Positions 17,783-27,698 are shown, numbered from the stretch's first letter. The stretch: 64,000 nt of DNA from Peptoniphilus duerdenii ATCC BAA-1640 (GCF_000146345.1 NZ_GL397071.1:1631904-1695903); one strand, 5' to 3'. Made by a program: numbers and translations. The notes: a model not told the origin generated them from the letters alone.

Positions 17783-18582
17783 ATTTCATCCACCAAATCA
17801 TCAACATTTAAAACTTCTTCTATATTGATTCCATTAATCTTTAAAAAATGAGACACATCTGTAGCATGAGGGACATCGAGTCCAATCTTCTTCATCATCT
17901 CAACATCTTTAAATATCTCTAAAGGAGTACCTTCCTTTATTAGTTTTCCTTCTTCGACTAAAAATATTCTATCGGAAAGTTTTGCCTCTTCCATAAAATG
18001 GGTAATTAGAATTATTGTTTTTCCTTGTCTATTTAATTCAATAAGAGCATTCATTACTTCTTCTCTTCCACCTGGATCAAGCATAGCTGTGGGTTCGTCA
18101 AGAATAATATAATTAGGATGCATTGCAAGAATTCCAGCTATCGCAACCCTTTGTTTCTGTCCTCCAGAAAGAAGGTGCGGCGCAGACTTCCTATATTCAT
18201 ACATGCCAACAGATTTTAAGGCACTATCCACCCTTTCTCTTAGCTCAGGCATCTCAATTCCCAAATTTTCTGGTCCAAATGCTACATCTTCTTCAACTAT
18301 TGTAGCTACGATTTGATTGTCAGGATTTTGAAAAACAACTCCAGCCTTTGACCTAATATTAAAAATATTGTCGTCTTCTTTAGTATCCATCCCATCTACT
18401 AATATCTGTCCATCAGTAGGAATAAATAGTCCGTTCATAAGTTTTGCAAGAGTTGATTTCCCTGATCCATTGTGTCCTAGAATAGAGACAAACTCCCCAC
18501 TTTTTATATTTAAAGAAACATCTTTAAGAACATACTTACTGTCATCTTCATATTTGAAGCTTACATTTTTTACTTCTATCAT
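17764..18582 (-). CDS. ecfA1: ECF transporter ATPase EcfA1
   Basis: Partner ATPase of EcfA2. Walker [11 protein letters not shown]-loop FQNPDNQIV, signature LSGGQKQR, Walker [12 protein letters not shown] and LITHFME switch are present. It is the first gene of the unit ecfA1-ecfA2-ecfT-truA-glpK, behind a terminator that separates it from pyrFE. It energises uptake of vitamins together with separately encoded S components such as ThiW. Confidence 0.95.
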   Translation of the reverse strand: MIEVKNVSFKYEDDSKYVLKDVSLNIKSGEFVSILGHNGSGKSTLAKLMNGLFIPTDGQILVDGMDTKEDDNIFNIRSKAGVVFQNPDNQIVATIVEEDVAFGPENLGIEMPELRERVDSALKSVGMYEYRKSAPHLLSGGQKQRVAIAGILAMHPNYIILDEPTAMLDPGGREEVMNALIELNRQGKTIILITHFMEEAKLSDRIFLVEEGKLIKEGTPLEIFKDVEMMKKIGLDVPHATDVSHFLKINGINIEEVLNVDDLVDEIWQLLK

Positions 18583-18624
18583 TTTTCACCATTTTCATAC
18601 TGGATAATTAAATAATATTATTTT

Positions 18625-18648
18625 AAAAAAGCCAAGTTCCCTTGGCTT
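18625..18648 (-). terminator. Terminator after pyrE
   Basis: AAGCCAAG (18629-18636) pairs with CTTGGCTT (18641-18648), with a U-run (18630-18625) on the minus transcript. It ends the pyrF-pyrE unit ahead of ecfA1. Confidence 0.85.
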
Positions 18649-18675
18649 AGTAATTTTTAAATTTTAATAATAGTA

Positions 18676-19305
18676 TTATAGATTTATCCAAGATTCATCT
18701 TTTATGTCTTTTTTCCAAGCTTGTAGTTTTTCAAGATCAGAGTGTTCTATATAATCTATTTTAAGAGCTATATCTAAAAGTTCATCATAGTTTGTAAGTG
18801 AATAAAACTTTAGATTATTTTCTTCAAAATTCTTTACACATTCATCTAAATTATATGAAAATATACCACAAACCCCTAACACTTCAAAGCCTGCTTCCAT
18901 AAGTGCATTTGCAGCTTTTATAGAAGATCCACCAGTTGAGAATAAATCTTCAATTACTACCACTTTAGCTCCTTCTATAATCTTGCCTTCTATTTTATTT
19001 CCTTTACCATGATCCTTATTAGAGCTTCTGACAAAACCCATAGGTAGTTGCATCTTATCGGCAATAATAGCTGCATGAGGAATTCCAGCAGTAGCAGTTC
19101 CCATTAAATATTGTGCTTCAGGAAACTTATCTTCTATTAAATTTTTAAGTTCTTCTTCGATTATATTTCTCTCTTTAGGAAATGAAAGAGTGAGTCTATT
19201 GTCACAATATATAGGTGATTTTATTCCAGAAGCCCAAGTATATGGTAACTTCGGAGATAAACTTACAGCTTTTAAATCCAATAATATTTTTGCTATTTCT
19301 TTCAT
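18676..19305 (-). CDS. pyrE: Orotate phosphoribosyltransferase
   Basis: PyrE condenses orotate with PRPP to orotidine 5'-phosphate, the fifth step of pyrimidine synthesis. The PRPP motif VVVIEDLFSTGGSS (about residues 110-123) and flexible loop KDHGKGNKIEG are present. Length 209 aa. The ATG overlaps the stop of pyrF. No other pyr genes are in the window and no PyrR attenuator is visible upstream of pyrF. Confidence 0.95.
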   Translation of the reverse strand: MKEIAKILLDLKAVSLSPKLPYTWASGIKSPIYCDNRLTLSFPKERNIIEEELKNLIEDKFPEAQYLMGTATAGIPHAAIIADKMQLPMGFVRSSNKDHGKGNKIEGKIIEGAKVVVIEDLFSTGGSSIKAANALMEAGFEVLGVCGIFSYNLDECVKNFEENNLKFYSLTNYDELLDIALKIDYIEHSDLEKLQAWKKDIKDESWINL

Positions 19306-19988
19306 AGTCCTAAAAACTCCTCTCTTATTTTTCTATAGCTTGAAACAGGATCTTCTGATCTCGTAATAGGTCTTCCACAAACTATATAATCGGAACCTAA
19401 ATTTCTAGCATCTTCAGGAGTCACAACTCTCTTTTGGTCCCCGGTATCTTCACCTTGAGGTCTAATACCTGGCGTTACTGTTAAAAATTCTGGACCAAGC
19501 TCTTCTTTAACTTTTGGAACTTCTTGAGCTGAACATACAATTCCATCAAGTCCAGATTCTTTTCCGAATCTTGCGTAACTTAGTACTACTTGCTCAACTG
19601 AAAGTCTTGAATTTATAAGAATTTCATCATGCATAGTTTTTTCATCTATTGAAGTAAGCATAGTTACACCTAATAGAGTCGAATTTGGTAGTTCTTCTTT
19701 AGCTCTTTTTATCATTTCAGATCCACCGGCAATGTGAAGATTGAGCATTTCCACATTTAAAGAGCTAAGAGACCTAAATGCGCCACCTACTGTATTTGGG
19801 ATATCATGAAGTTTTAAGTCTAAGAAAATTTTATGTCCTCTCTCTTTTATAAGTTTTATAATTTCTGGACCTTCTTTATAGAAAAGTTCCATACCAACTT
19901 TTACAAATATACTTTCATCAAACTTATCTAGAAATTCTAAACACGTTTCTTTATCCTTAAAATCTAGAGCTACTATAACGTCTTTCAT
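19302..19988 (-). CDS. pyrF: Orotidine 5'-phosphate decarboxylase
   Basis: PyrF decarboxylates OMP to UMP. The catalytic Lys/Asp network is in FLDLKLHDIPNT near residue 57, with the phosphate-gripping GIRP motif (VTPGIRPQG) and late IVCGRPIT. 228 aa is the length of the bacterial PyrF group I. Strong TAGGAGG precedes the ATG. Confidence 0.96.
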   Translation of the reverse strand: MKDVIVALDFKDKETCLEFLDKFDESIFVKVGMELFYKEGPEIIKLIKERGHKIFLDLKLHDIPNTVGGAFRSLSSLNVEMLNLHIAGGSEMIKRAKEELPNSTLLGVTMLTSIDEKTMHDEILINSRLSVEQVVLSYARFGKESGLDGIVCSAQEVPKVKEELGPEFLTVTPGIRPQGEDTGDQKRVVTPEDARNLGSDYIVCGRPITRSEDPVSSYRKIREEFLGL

Positions 19989-20024
19989 TGTTCCTCCTAA
20001 ATTTTTTAATATAAAAGTCTTTAC

Positions 20025-20056
20025 TCTAAAAAAGTTTGAGCTTTACTCAAACTTTT
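20025..20056 (-). terminator. Terminator after the ABC permease gene
   Basis: AAAAGTTTGAG (20030-20040) and CTCAAACTTTT (20046-20056) form an 11-bp stem with U-rich tail on the minus strand, ending the ABC exporter pair just before pyrF. Confidence 0.85.
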
Positions 20057-20060
20057 AATA

Positions 20061-20882
20061 CTAAAATTTAAATTCTTTATTGCCATAGATAAGATATGTT
20101 AAAGCAATAGTAATTATAAATATTACTCCATTTATTGCTATTCCAATAATATCAAAACTATGACTTACTAATTTATAAGGGTTGAATACTTCAAAAGGTA
20201 ATTTGCTTGCAACCATTTCATAAGTTCCGCCTAGAACCTTTCCGGTTGTTGCAAATAAAACAATTATAATTATAAATAGTACTGCAACAGTCTCTGAGTA
20301 ACTAGCAGATCTAGTAAATGAAGAAATAAAGTATCCTATTCCCATAAATACTAATGATGATGCTAGCATTCCCAAATGAATTATTACTAAGTTAACTAAA
20401 TAGTCGTTACTTTCAATGTCTGGATATTTAAGACCTATTACTTTAATAAATCCTAAACTAAGTGCGCATAGTAGAATTAAGAATAAAAATAAAGTAACTA
20501 ATCCTGAAAGTAATTTTGAACTTACTATTTCAGATCTGCTGATTGGATTAGAGTATAAATATTGGATTGATCCGTTTTCTTCTTCTTTTGCTAGACTTTT
20601 CGCGCCTAATTGAAATGCAAATATTCCAATAAGTACTGCTATATATTGAAATACGAATGCTAAGTATGAAGAAATATTTGAGTAATCTAGTTCTTTATCA
20701 AACCCAAGACCAGCAGCTAAATTGTCACTTAACCCGTTAATAAATGTGTCGAATATAGATTTCATTCTGTCTTCAAGCATTAGTGGATAGAAAGCCATAA
20801 GAAGTCCAGTTAAGACTCCAATAACTAGTAACCAAGCTATCATCTTGCCAAATGTTGATTTAAATTCTTTTGAAAAAATCAT
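20061..20882 (-). CDS. ABC-2 type exporter permease
   Basis: A 273-residue permease with six hydrophobic segments (near 15-35, 75-95, 125-150, 165-185, 200-220 and 245-265) and the cytoplasmic ENGSIQYLYSNPISRSEIV segment typical of ABC-2 exporters (coupling helix). It overlaps the upstream ATPase gene by 1 bp and is surely its partner. Substrate unknown; related pairs export peptides, drugs or cell-envelope components. Confidence 0.8.
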   Translation of the reverse strand: MIFSKEFKSTFGKMIAWLLVIGVLTGLLMAFYPLMLEDRMKSIFDTFINGLSDNLAAGLGFDKELDYSNISSYLAFVFQYIAVLIGIFAFQLGAKSLAKEEENGSIQYLYSNPISRSEIVSSKLLSGLVTLFLFLILLCALSLGFIKVIGLKYPDIESNDYLVNLVIIHLGMLASSLVFMGIGYFISSFTRSASYSETVAVLFIIIIVLFATTGKVLGGTYEMVASKLPFEVFNPYKLVSHSFDIIGIAINGVIFIITIALTYLIYGNKEFKF

Positions 20883-22111
20883 TATTTATCCTCCTTGGTT
20901 TCCACGATTACTGTATCATCATTTTCTAATTGATTTTCAACTAAATGACTTACATTTACAAATGTATTTTCATCGAAGTTATTATTTTCTTTAATTAGAG
21001 CGTTGTCTTCTGAGTTTTCTAAATCCGTAGTTTCAGTTTCTTTATTTTCTTCAGATGCAACTTCACTTGCATTAAATAAAATGGTGTCATCTGAATTATC
21101 TACTACTTCTGTATTTTCATTAGAAATAACTATTGTTTCGTCATTTTTAGGTTCAACTACAATTTGATCTACTTCATCATATTCTCTATTGGAAATATAA
21201 TCTGTTTTATAATTATTATCTACAAACTTTGGAAGTGGTCCACCTTGAAGTGCTTTTACCTTGTCGTCTAGAGTTGAATCAAATATTGAGTAATTTTTGA
21301 GCTGTTTGTCGTTTATTATCTTAGTAAGCTCAATCATGGATCCATTGTAGTATAGTTCGTGTAGCTCTAATTCATCTCTTATAACTCTAGCACCTATCTT
21401 TTCAAATTCTTTAATAGAATCTATCGGTCCTTTAATTACAAGTACCTTATCATTTGATATTCTGTCTTTAACAAACTCAATATCTTTTACTTCTCCATCT
21501 TTTAAAATAGCTACTCTATCAAAATAACTTTGTGCCATTGGAAGATTATCAGAAAGCATAAATACTGTTAAACCATATTCTTCTTTTAAATTTCTAAGAT
21601 ATGAGAATAATTTTATATTATCATCATTAGTTAAATCTTTAGTTGTATCATCTAAAACTATCAAACGTGGTTTAAAAAGCAAAGCATTGATTATAGAAAA
21701 TAGTTTTTTTTCACGTTCAGTCATATTTGAGAACTTTTGTCTTTGATCAAAATCAAAATAATCTAATAGATTGTTTAGCTCATCCTTATTGCTTAAATTA
21801 TGTTGACTCAATGTTTTATTGAAGATGGATGATGCCTTTGTATTTTCTTCAAACATTACTTCAGAAGGTACATATGCTACACCCTCCTTTATAGTTTTAG
21901 AATCTTTGGTCACATCCATATCATATACAAGCACTTTGCCTTGACTAGGTTTTAAGAAATTAAAAATAATTCTTGCAAGTGTAGTCTTTCCCTTTTTTTC
22001 AGGAGCAAGTAGTGCGAAAAATTCTCCATCTAGGACTTCTAAATTCAATGAAGAAAAGATTACTTCTTTTCCAATTTTTTTAGATAAGTCTTTTATTAAA
22101 ATTGCACTCAA
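20882..22111 (-). CDS. ABC transporter ATPase with degenerate motifs and acidic tail
   Basis: An ABC-fold ATPase lacking several canonical residues. Walker A is APEKKGKTT (keeps GKT, loses the first glycine), the Q-loop reads YVPSEV, the LSGGQ signature is replaced by NMTEREKKL, Walker B is LIVLDDTTKD (Asp for the catalytic Glu), and the switch His is replaced in MLSDNL. The last about 115 residues are an acidic, Asn/Asp/Glu/Thr-rich low-complexity tail. GGAGGT with 7-bp spacing supports a TTG start at 22111 (SAILIKDL...), not the frame opening at 22126. It is coupled to an intact permease. ATP may be bound without normal turnover. Confidence 0.8.
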   Translation of the reverse strand: MSAILIKDLSKKIGKEVIFSSLNLEVLDGEFFALLAPEKKGKTTLARIIFNFLKPSQGKVLVYDMDVTKDSKTIKEGVAYVPSEVMFEENTKASSIFNKTLSQHNLSNKDELNNLLDYFDFDQRQKFSNMTEREKKLFSIINALLFKPRLIVLDDTTKDLTNDDNIKLFSYLRNLKEEYGLTVFMLSDNLPMAQSYFDRVAILKDGEVKDIEFVKDRISNDKVLVIKGPIDSIKEFEKIGARVIRDELELHELYYNGSMIELTKIINDKQLKNYSIFDSTLDDKVKALQGGPLPKFVDNNYKTDYISNREYDEVDQIVVEPKNDETIVISNENTEVVDNSDDTILFNASEVASEENKETETTDLENSEDNALIKENNNFDENTFVNVSHLVENQLENDDTVIVETKEDK

Positions 22112-22258
22112 AATATTACCTCCCATACAATATTACTTTCATTATACAATATTTTTCACTTAAAACCAATACTTAGGCGGTTATAATAGATAACTTAGTA
22201 ATAAATAAATAATAATTTTTAAAAATTTTTTCTATATAATTTATTTTAAAATTATTTG

Positions 22259-22290
22259 TAAAAAAATAACCAGAGATTATCCCTGGTTAA
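22259..22290 (-). terminator. Terminator after alaS
   Basis: AACCAG (22268-22273) pairs with CTGGTT (22283-22288), followed on the minus strand by a U-run (22266-22259). It ends alaS transcription 20 bp past the stop. Confidence 0.8.
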
Positions 22291-22307
22291 ATTAAAATAT
22301 AAAATTT

Positions 22308-24932
22308 TTATTCTGTTAAAAGTTTCTTTGCGAAGTTCAATGCTTCGTCTACTTTAGTTAGATCGCTAGCACCTGCGGTTGCCATAGTTGGTCTTCCACC
22401 ACCAGATCCACCACATATCTTTGCAACTTCTCTTACGATACTACCCGCGTTATATTTCTTTGAAATTTCATTTGATGCTGCAGCTACAAAGTTTAATTTA
22501 CCTTCGTTTACAGTTGAGAATACTACTACAGCAGATCCAAGTTTATCCTTTACAGTGTCAGCTAAATCTCTAAGTGTTGAAACATCCATATTTTCAAACT
22601 TATAAACTAAACCAAATCCACCATCAATTTCAAACTTAGTATCAAGAACATTATCAACTTCTGATTTTGCCTTGTCCTTCTTAATAATTTCTATTTCTTT
22701 TTGAGCTTCTTTAAGTTCGTTTTGAGTAGTTTCTATTTTGTGTTCAATTTCACTCTTGTTTGCTTTTACAAGTTTTGAAATTCTATCTATTTGTTCTATA
22801 TTTTCATTTAAATACTTATAAACTGCAGGTCCTGTGATACATTCAACACGTCTAACCCCAGAACTAATTCCACCTTCTTGTAAAATTTTGAACATTCCTA
22901 TTTCAGAAGTATTCTTTACGTGAGTTCCTCCACATAGCTCTATTGAGAAGTCACCCATCTTAACTACCCTAACAATATCTCCATATTTTTCTTCAAAAAG
23001 ACCAACAGCTCCAAGTTCTGCAGCTTCTTTTGGATTTGTAATTATTGTTTCAACAGGTAGCGCTCTAAATATTTCTTTATTTACAATTTCTTCAATCTTT
23101 TTTAAATCTTCTTGTGATATTGCTTCAAAATGAGTGAAGTCAAATCTCATATAGTCATCTCTAACAAGAGAACCTGCTTGATTTACATGATTTCCTAAAA
23201 CTTCTTTTAGAGCCTTGTGAAGTAAATGTGTTACAGAGTGATTTCTTCTAATATTGTTTCTTCTTTCTACATCTATTTCAGTGTGAACATCTGAACCAAC
23301 TTTTGCTATTCCAGCTGTAACATCACCAATCATTAGAACTATTCCCTTAGAAGTTTTCTTAGTATCTATAATATCTATTTCAAAATTATCTGAAGTTACA
23401 GTTCCAATATCTCCTACTTGTCCTCCGCCTTCTCCATAGAAAGGTGTCTTATCAAGTACAAATATTGCTCTTTGCCCTTCACAGGCACTATCAACTACTT
23501 CTCCATTAAGAACAATTCTAACTATTTTAGAGTCACTTTCATCATCACTATAACCAGTGAATTCAGTATTTAAGTCTTCATAGTAATGTTCAGATTCCTT
23601 TGAAGTCCAGCCAATTTGGTCATGATCACGAGATTCTCTAGCACGTCTTCTTTGTTCTTCCATATTTTCATCGAAGCCTTTTCTATCTACTTCGTATCCA
23701 GAATCTTCAAGTATTTCTATAGTTAAGTCTATAGGGAATCCGTATGTGTCATAGAGTTTAAAAGCTTTATCTCCTGGAAGAACTTTTGTATTCTCTTTAT
23801 CAAGTTCTTCTAGATAAGAATTCAATATATTCATTCCTTGATCAATAGTTTCTAGGAATTTTTCTTCTTCAATTCTTATAACTTCTTTTATCTTTTCTCT
23901 ATTTTCTTTTAGATCATCATATTCAACTGACCATGAGTCTATGATTAAATCAGCAATTTCTGATAGGAATGCTCTCTTTATACCAAGAAGTCTACCATGT
24001 CTTGCAGCACGTCTTATAAGTCTTCTAAGAACATATCCCCTTCCTTCGTTAGAAGGTCTAACTGTATCAGAAATCATGAAAGTCATTGCTCTTGCATGGT
24101 CTGTAATAACTCTTACAGATATGTCTTTCTTATTATCTGTTTTGTACTTATAGTTAGAAAGTTCTTCTATCTTTTCTATAATATTTTTAATTGCATCTAT
24201 TTCGAAAATATTATTTGTATTTTGAAGTACTGTTGCAATTCTTTCAAGACCCATACCAGTATCTATGTTTGGATGTGCAAGTGGATGATAAACTCCAGCT
24301 TCATCTTTATCAAATTGTGTAAATACAAGATTCCAAACTTCGATAAACCTATCGCATTCACATCCTGGTTTACAATCTGGATCTCCGCATCCATATTCTT
24401 CGCCTCTATCTACATAGATTTCAGAACAAGGACCAGATGGACCAACCTCAAGTTCCCAGAAATTGTCTTCTTTGCCCATCTTTACAATTCTCTCTTCTGG
24501 AATATGGATTTCATCTCTCCAAATTTTATAAGCTTCTTCATCTTCATAAAATACAGTAACCCATAATTTATCTTTAGGAAGTTCTAAATGTTCAGTTAAA
24601 AATTCCCAAGCCCAAGAGATAGCTTCATGCTTAAAGTAATCGCCGAATGAGAAGTTACCAAGCATTTCAAAAAAAGTTGCATGCCTGTCAGTAAGTCCGA
24701 CATTTTCGATATCTCCAGTTCTAATGCATTTTTGGCATGTTGATACTCTCTTGCTAGGCGGAGTAAGTTCGCCTGTAAAATATTTTTTCATTGGGGCCAT
24801 ACCAGCGCCAATTAACAATAAAGATTTGTCTTGTTTTGGAATAAGTGGAAAACTTTTTAAAATTAAATGATCTTTTGATTTAAAAAATTCTAAAAATTCT
24901 TTTCTTATTTCGTGAAGTCCTAAATTTTTCAT
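22308..24932 (-). CDS. alaS: Alanyl-tRNA synthetase
   Basis: AlaS charges tRNA-Ala and hydrolyses mischarged Ser/Gly. Class II catalytic core in the first about 440 residues, with HATFFEMLGNFSFGDYFK; editing domain with zinc motif HSVTHLLHKAL and CGGTHV; coiled coil near 720-760; C-terminal DHHA1 domain ending in the GGSGGGRP motif. About 875 aa is standard. Start at ATG 24932 (MKNLGLHE) is preferred, with GAGGTG just upstream; the frame opens at GTG 24938. Only 40 bp separate it from the preceding gene, filled by a terminator, so there is no T-box leader. Confidence 0.96.
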   Translation of the reverse strand: MKNLGLHEIRKEFLEFFKSKDHLILKSFPLIPKQDKSLLLIGAGMAPMKKYFTGELTPPSKRVSTCQKCIRTGDIENVGLTDRHATFFEMLGNFSFGDYFKHEAISWAWEFLTEHLELPKDKLWVTVFYEDEEAYKIWRDEIHIPEERIVKMGKEDNFWELEVGPSGPCSEIYVDRGEEYGCGDPDCKPGCECDRFIEVWNLVFTQFDKDEAGVYHPLAHPNIDTGMGLERIATVLQNTNNIFEIDAIKNIIEKIEELSNYKYKTDNKKDISVRVITDHARAMTFMISDTVRPSNEGRGYVLRRLIRRAARHGRLLGIKRAFLSEIADLIIDSWSVEYDDLKENREKIKEVIRIEEEKFLETIDQGMNILNSYLEELDKENTKVLPGDKAFKLYDTYGFPIDLTIEILEDSGYEVDRKGFDENMEEQRRRARESRDHDQIGWTSKESEHYYEDLNTEFTGYSDDESDSKIVRIVLNGEVVDSACEGQRAIFVLDKTPFYGEGGGQVGDIGTVTSDNFEIDIIDTKKTSKGIVLMIGDVTAGIAKVGSDVHTEIDVERRNNIRRNHSVTHLLHKALKEVLGNHVNQAGSLVRDDYMRFDFTHFEAISQEDLKKIEEIVNKEIFRALPVETIITNPKEAAELGAVGLFEEKYGDIVRVVKMGDFSIELCGGTHVKNTSEIGMFKILQEGGISSGVRRVECITGPAVYKYLNENIEQIDRISKLVKANKSEIEHKIETTQNELKEAQKEIEIIKKDKAKSEVDNVLDTKFEIDGGFGLVYKFENMDVSTLRDLADTVKDKLGSAVVVFSTVNEGKLNFVAAASNEISKKYNAGSIVREVAKICGGSGGGRPTMATAGASDLTKVDEALNFAKKLLTE

Positions 24933-24947
24933 ATACACCTCTTACTT

Positions 24948-24973
24948 ATTAAAACCTCCCATTAGGGAGGCTA
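24948..24973 (-). terminator. Terminator after the AI-2E-family transporter gene
   Basis: CCTCCC and GGGAGG arms with a 4-nt loop, flanked on the minus strand by TTTTAATAA. It separates the Fe-S operon tail from alaS. Confidence 0.8.
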
Positions 24974-26221
24974 TTATATATTAATTTGAGCTTTCTTTTC
25001 GTTATATTTCAACTTAAAGAACTCTATTAAAATCATCATTATAGAAACGACTGGAACACCTAAAATCATTCCAAGTACTCCAAACATTCCACCACCTATA
25101 ATTATCGATAATAAAATTACAAGTGGGTTTAGTCCAACTCTATCGCCTAAAAGCTTAGGAGCTAGAATATTATTTTCTGCCCACTGAATAGCTAAGAATA
25201 TAATTCCTGCCCATACTGCTTTCATAGGAGATTCTATAAGTGCAAAAAGTATTGCAGGTACGAACCCTAAGAATGGACCTATATATGGAATGATATCAGC
25301 TACACATGTGATAAGACCAATTATAACGGCGAAATCTACACCTATTATAAGTAATGCTATCATAGTAAGTATACCAACGAATACCGCCATTAAAAGTCTA
25401 CCCTTAACAAACCCAAGTAGAGCTTCATTTACTCTAACAGATACGAAAAGTACATCCCTTTTATATTTTTCTGGAATCAATTCAACTACTTTTGATTTGA
25501 TCTTATCTTTATCAACCACGAAGTAGTATGAAAAAACCAAAACTATAAAAAGTTTTACAAATGAATATAGTACTGTTGATATACCCGTAGCAATATTTTT
25601 TAAATTTGAAATCATAAGATCTTGAGATTTCTTAAGTATTTCTAAAAATTTATCTCCAAATGTTTCTACCAAATTCATATCACTAGGATTAAATCCTGTG
25701 AACATCTTGCCTTCAAATATTTTCGCAAGTGATTTTGAAATCTCTTCTGCCTTTATAGAAAGTATATCAAGAGTGGCAGGAGCTTGTGCTACAAGTTTTG
25801 TAAGTTCCTGTACCGTCTTTGGTATTACTGTAGCTATAAGTACTGTAAGAATTAATAAAAATGCGAAGTATACAATAATTACTCCATATCCTCTTTTGAT
25901 TCCTTTTCCTTCTAACTTTGTCACCAATGGATTTATTATAAATGCAAGAATCATTGCGATAAAAATGGAGAAAAATGTATCTTTTAAGATTTTATATTTA
26001 TTAAAAATCATAAGTACTATAAATAAACAAATAAACCCAACCAATGTTTTGATAAGTAAAAGTATGTCTATGTTTATTCTTTTGTTTCTCTCAATATATT
26101 TATTTCCTATATTTATTAGATAATAGATAAGTAAAAATATTAAAGTAGCTAAAAGAACGAGTACAGTATTTGATAAGAATTTAGGTGTTATTAAAGATTT
26201 TGCTATTTCGATTTTATTCAT
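24974..26221 (-). CDS. AI-2E family transporter / permease
   Basis: A 415-residue membrane protein with N-terminal pair of helices, a charged middle region (about 130-220) and a C-terminal block of helices containing the family hallmark GPFLGFVPAILFAL and LAPKLLGDRVGLNPLVILLS. The family includes TqsA (autoinducer-2 export) and Na+/H+ antiporter-like members, so substrate cannot be assigned. GAGGTG precedes the ATG, 3 bp after the cysteine desulfurase gene; whether it has any link with Fe-S assembly is unknown. Confidence 0.85.
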   Translation of the reverse strand: MNKIEIAKSLITPKFLSNTVLVLLATLIFLLIYYLINIGNKYIERNKRINIDILLLIKTLVGFICLFIVLMIFNKYKILKDTFFSIFIAMILAFIINPLVTKLEGKGIKRGYGVIIVYFAFLLILTVLIATVIPKTVQELTKLVAQAPATLDILSIKAEEISKSLAKIFEGKMFTGFNPSDMNLVETFGDKFLEILKKSQDLMISNLKNIATGISTVLYSFVKLFIVLVFSYYFVVDKDKIKSKVVELIPEKYKRDVLFVSVRVNEALLGFVKGRLLMAVFVGILTMIALLIIGVDFAVIIGLITCVADIIPYIGPFLGFVPAILFALIESPMKAVWAGIIFLAIQWAENNILAPKLLGDRVGLNPLVILLSIIIGGGMFGVLGMILGVPVVSIMMILIEFFKLKYNEKKAQINI

Positions 26222-26224
26222 AGC

Positions 26225-27298
26225 TCACCTCAGTGCTCGAATTAATGTATCTATTTCTTCCTTTGTATTTTCTATGTCTAGACTAATTCTTATTGAAGAG
26301 TTTGCTTCTTCTTCACTAAGCCCAATAGCTGTCAAAACATGGGAAGGGCTCATTGCTCCAGCGGTACAAGCAGAACCTGCACTTGCCATTATTCCTTCCA
26401 TATCTAATCTTAGAAGTGTAATCTCCGAGCTATTTTTTGAAATGAAATTTACATTACAATCCAGTCTATTTTTAAGCGAGCCATTAATTTTTAGACCCAT
26501 TTCATTCAAATTTTTTATTAAGTAATCCCTTAGTTCTTTGACATAATTATTATGTTCTCTATTATAGTGAATTTTCATGGCTTTTTCAAGACCAACTATT
26601 AGAGCAACACTTTCGGTACCAGGGCGTTTACCCCTTTCTTGTGCTCCACCAAATAGAATATTATTTATTTTTGTTCCTTCTTTTACATAAAGTATGCCTA
26701 TACCCTTTGGCCCATTGAATTTATGTGCAGTTATTGATGCTAAATCACAGTCTTTAAAATCTATTGGAGTTTTAAACATTGCAGCAACAGCATCAGTATG
26801 AAATAATATCCCGTTATCTCTTGCTAGCTTACCAATTGACTTTATATCGTTTATAATACCGATTTCATTGTTTGCAGTCATAAGAGATATTAGTTTTGTA
26901 TTTTCTTTTATGGCTGATTTGATACTATCTAGCTTTATGCTTCCATCTCTTTCTGGTTTTAAATATGTTACCTCGACTCCTATACCTTCTAGATAGTTTG
27001 CGGTGTGTAAAATCGCATGATGCTCTATCATAGAGGTTATAAGATGATCGCCTTTTTTAAGTGTTCCAATTAAAGCCCAGTTATCTGATTCTGTTCCTCC
27101 AGAAGTAAAAAATATTTCCTTAGGGTTTACATTTATCATATTAGCAATGCTAAGTCTCTTCTCTTCTATTATCCCTTTTGATTTTTGTCCTAGGGAATAA
27201 ATGGATGATGGATTCCCATAATATTTATACGAATCCATCATTGCATCTAGTACCTCTTTATTCATTTTTGTTGTCGCTTGATGATCAAAATATATCAT
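26225..27298 (-). CDS. NifS/IscS-type cysteine desulfurase
   Basis: A PLP-dependent group I desulfurase taking sulfur from cysteine as an enzyme persulfide. PLP lysine lies in SITAHKFNGPKGIG; the mobile catalytic Cys is in AGSACTAGAMSPSHVL. At 357 aa it is slightly shorter than IscS (about 400). It overlaps the Rrf2 regulator gene by 4 bp. A second desulfurase, SufS, is two genes upstream. This one may serve tRNA thiolation or thiamine rather than cluster assembly; in many Bacillota such a gene precedes mnmA (trmU), but here a transporter follows. Confidence 0.9.
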   Translation of the reverse strand: MIYFDHQATTKMNKEVLDAMMDSYKYYGNPSSIYSLGQKSKGIIEEKRLSIANMINVNPKEIFFTSGGTESDNWALIGTLKKGDHLITSMIEHHAILHTANYLEGIGVEVTYLKPERDGSIKLDSIKSAIKENTKLISLMTANNEIGIINDIKSIGKLARDNGILFHTDAVAAMFKTPIDFKDCDLASITAHKFNGPKGIGILYVKEGTKINNILFGGAQERGKRPGTESVALIVGLEKAMKIHYNREHNNYVKELRDYLIKNLNEMGLKINGSLKNRLDCNVNFISKNSSEITLLRLDMEGIMASAGSACTAGAMSPSHVLTAIGLSEEEANSSIRISLDIENTKEEIDTLIRALR

Positions 27299-27690
27299 TT
27301 TCTCATATCCTCAAGGGTCATTGAATCAAGCACATTTTCAATTTTAAATTGAACTACATCTAATATGTCTCTAGTAGGACATTCTTCTGATTTTGGACAA
27401 ACCACATCTTTTTGGCAACAGGAAAGTTCCATATTCCCCTCCAAAGCTTCTATAATCTCACCAATTTTTATTTCTTTAGGATCTTTTGCTAAACTGTATC
27501 CACCATTTACACCTCTAGTAGATTTAATAAGTTTTGCATTTCTTAAAAGTGAGAAAAGTTGTTCCAAGTATGATTCAGATAAGTTTTCTTTCATAGCAAT
27601 ATTACTTATGGATTGAGGTCCATCTCCATAGCTTTCCATAAGTCTATACATTGCCATAAGTCCATATCTTCCCTTTGTTGATAGTTTCAT
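27295..27690 (-). CDS. Rrf2-family regulator, IscR-like cysteines
   Basis: A winged-helix regulator of 131 residues. The cysteines Cys92, Cys98 and Cys104 have exactly the spacing of the [2Fe-2S] ligands in IscR, with an additional Cys91; the fourth ligand of IscR (His107) is not conserved (Arg here). It sits inside the suf operon, so it probably senses cluster status and controls suf transcription. CymR, the cysteine regulator of the same family, lacks this triad, so an IscR-like role is the better guess. Confidence 0.88.
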   Translation of the reverse strand: MKLSTKGRYGLMAMYRLMESYGDGPQSISNIAMKENLSESYLEQLFSLLRNAKLIKSTRGVNGGYSLAKDPKEIKIGEIIEALEGNMELSCCQKDVVCPKSEECPTRDILDVVQFKIENVLDSMTLEDMRK

Positions 27691-27698
27691 ATCTACAC

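Noticed and set aside
23997-24566. 189-codon plus-strand frame opposite alaS.
   Set aside because: Antisense to a well-conserved alaS; composition is what reverse complement of an A+T-rich gene gives.
24933-24973. T-box leader upstream of alaS.
   Set aside because: Only about 40 bp are available, taken up by the terminator of the upstream gene, and no T-box sequence is visible.
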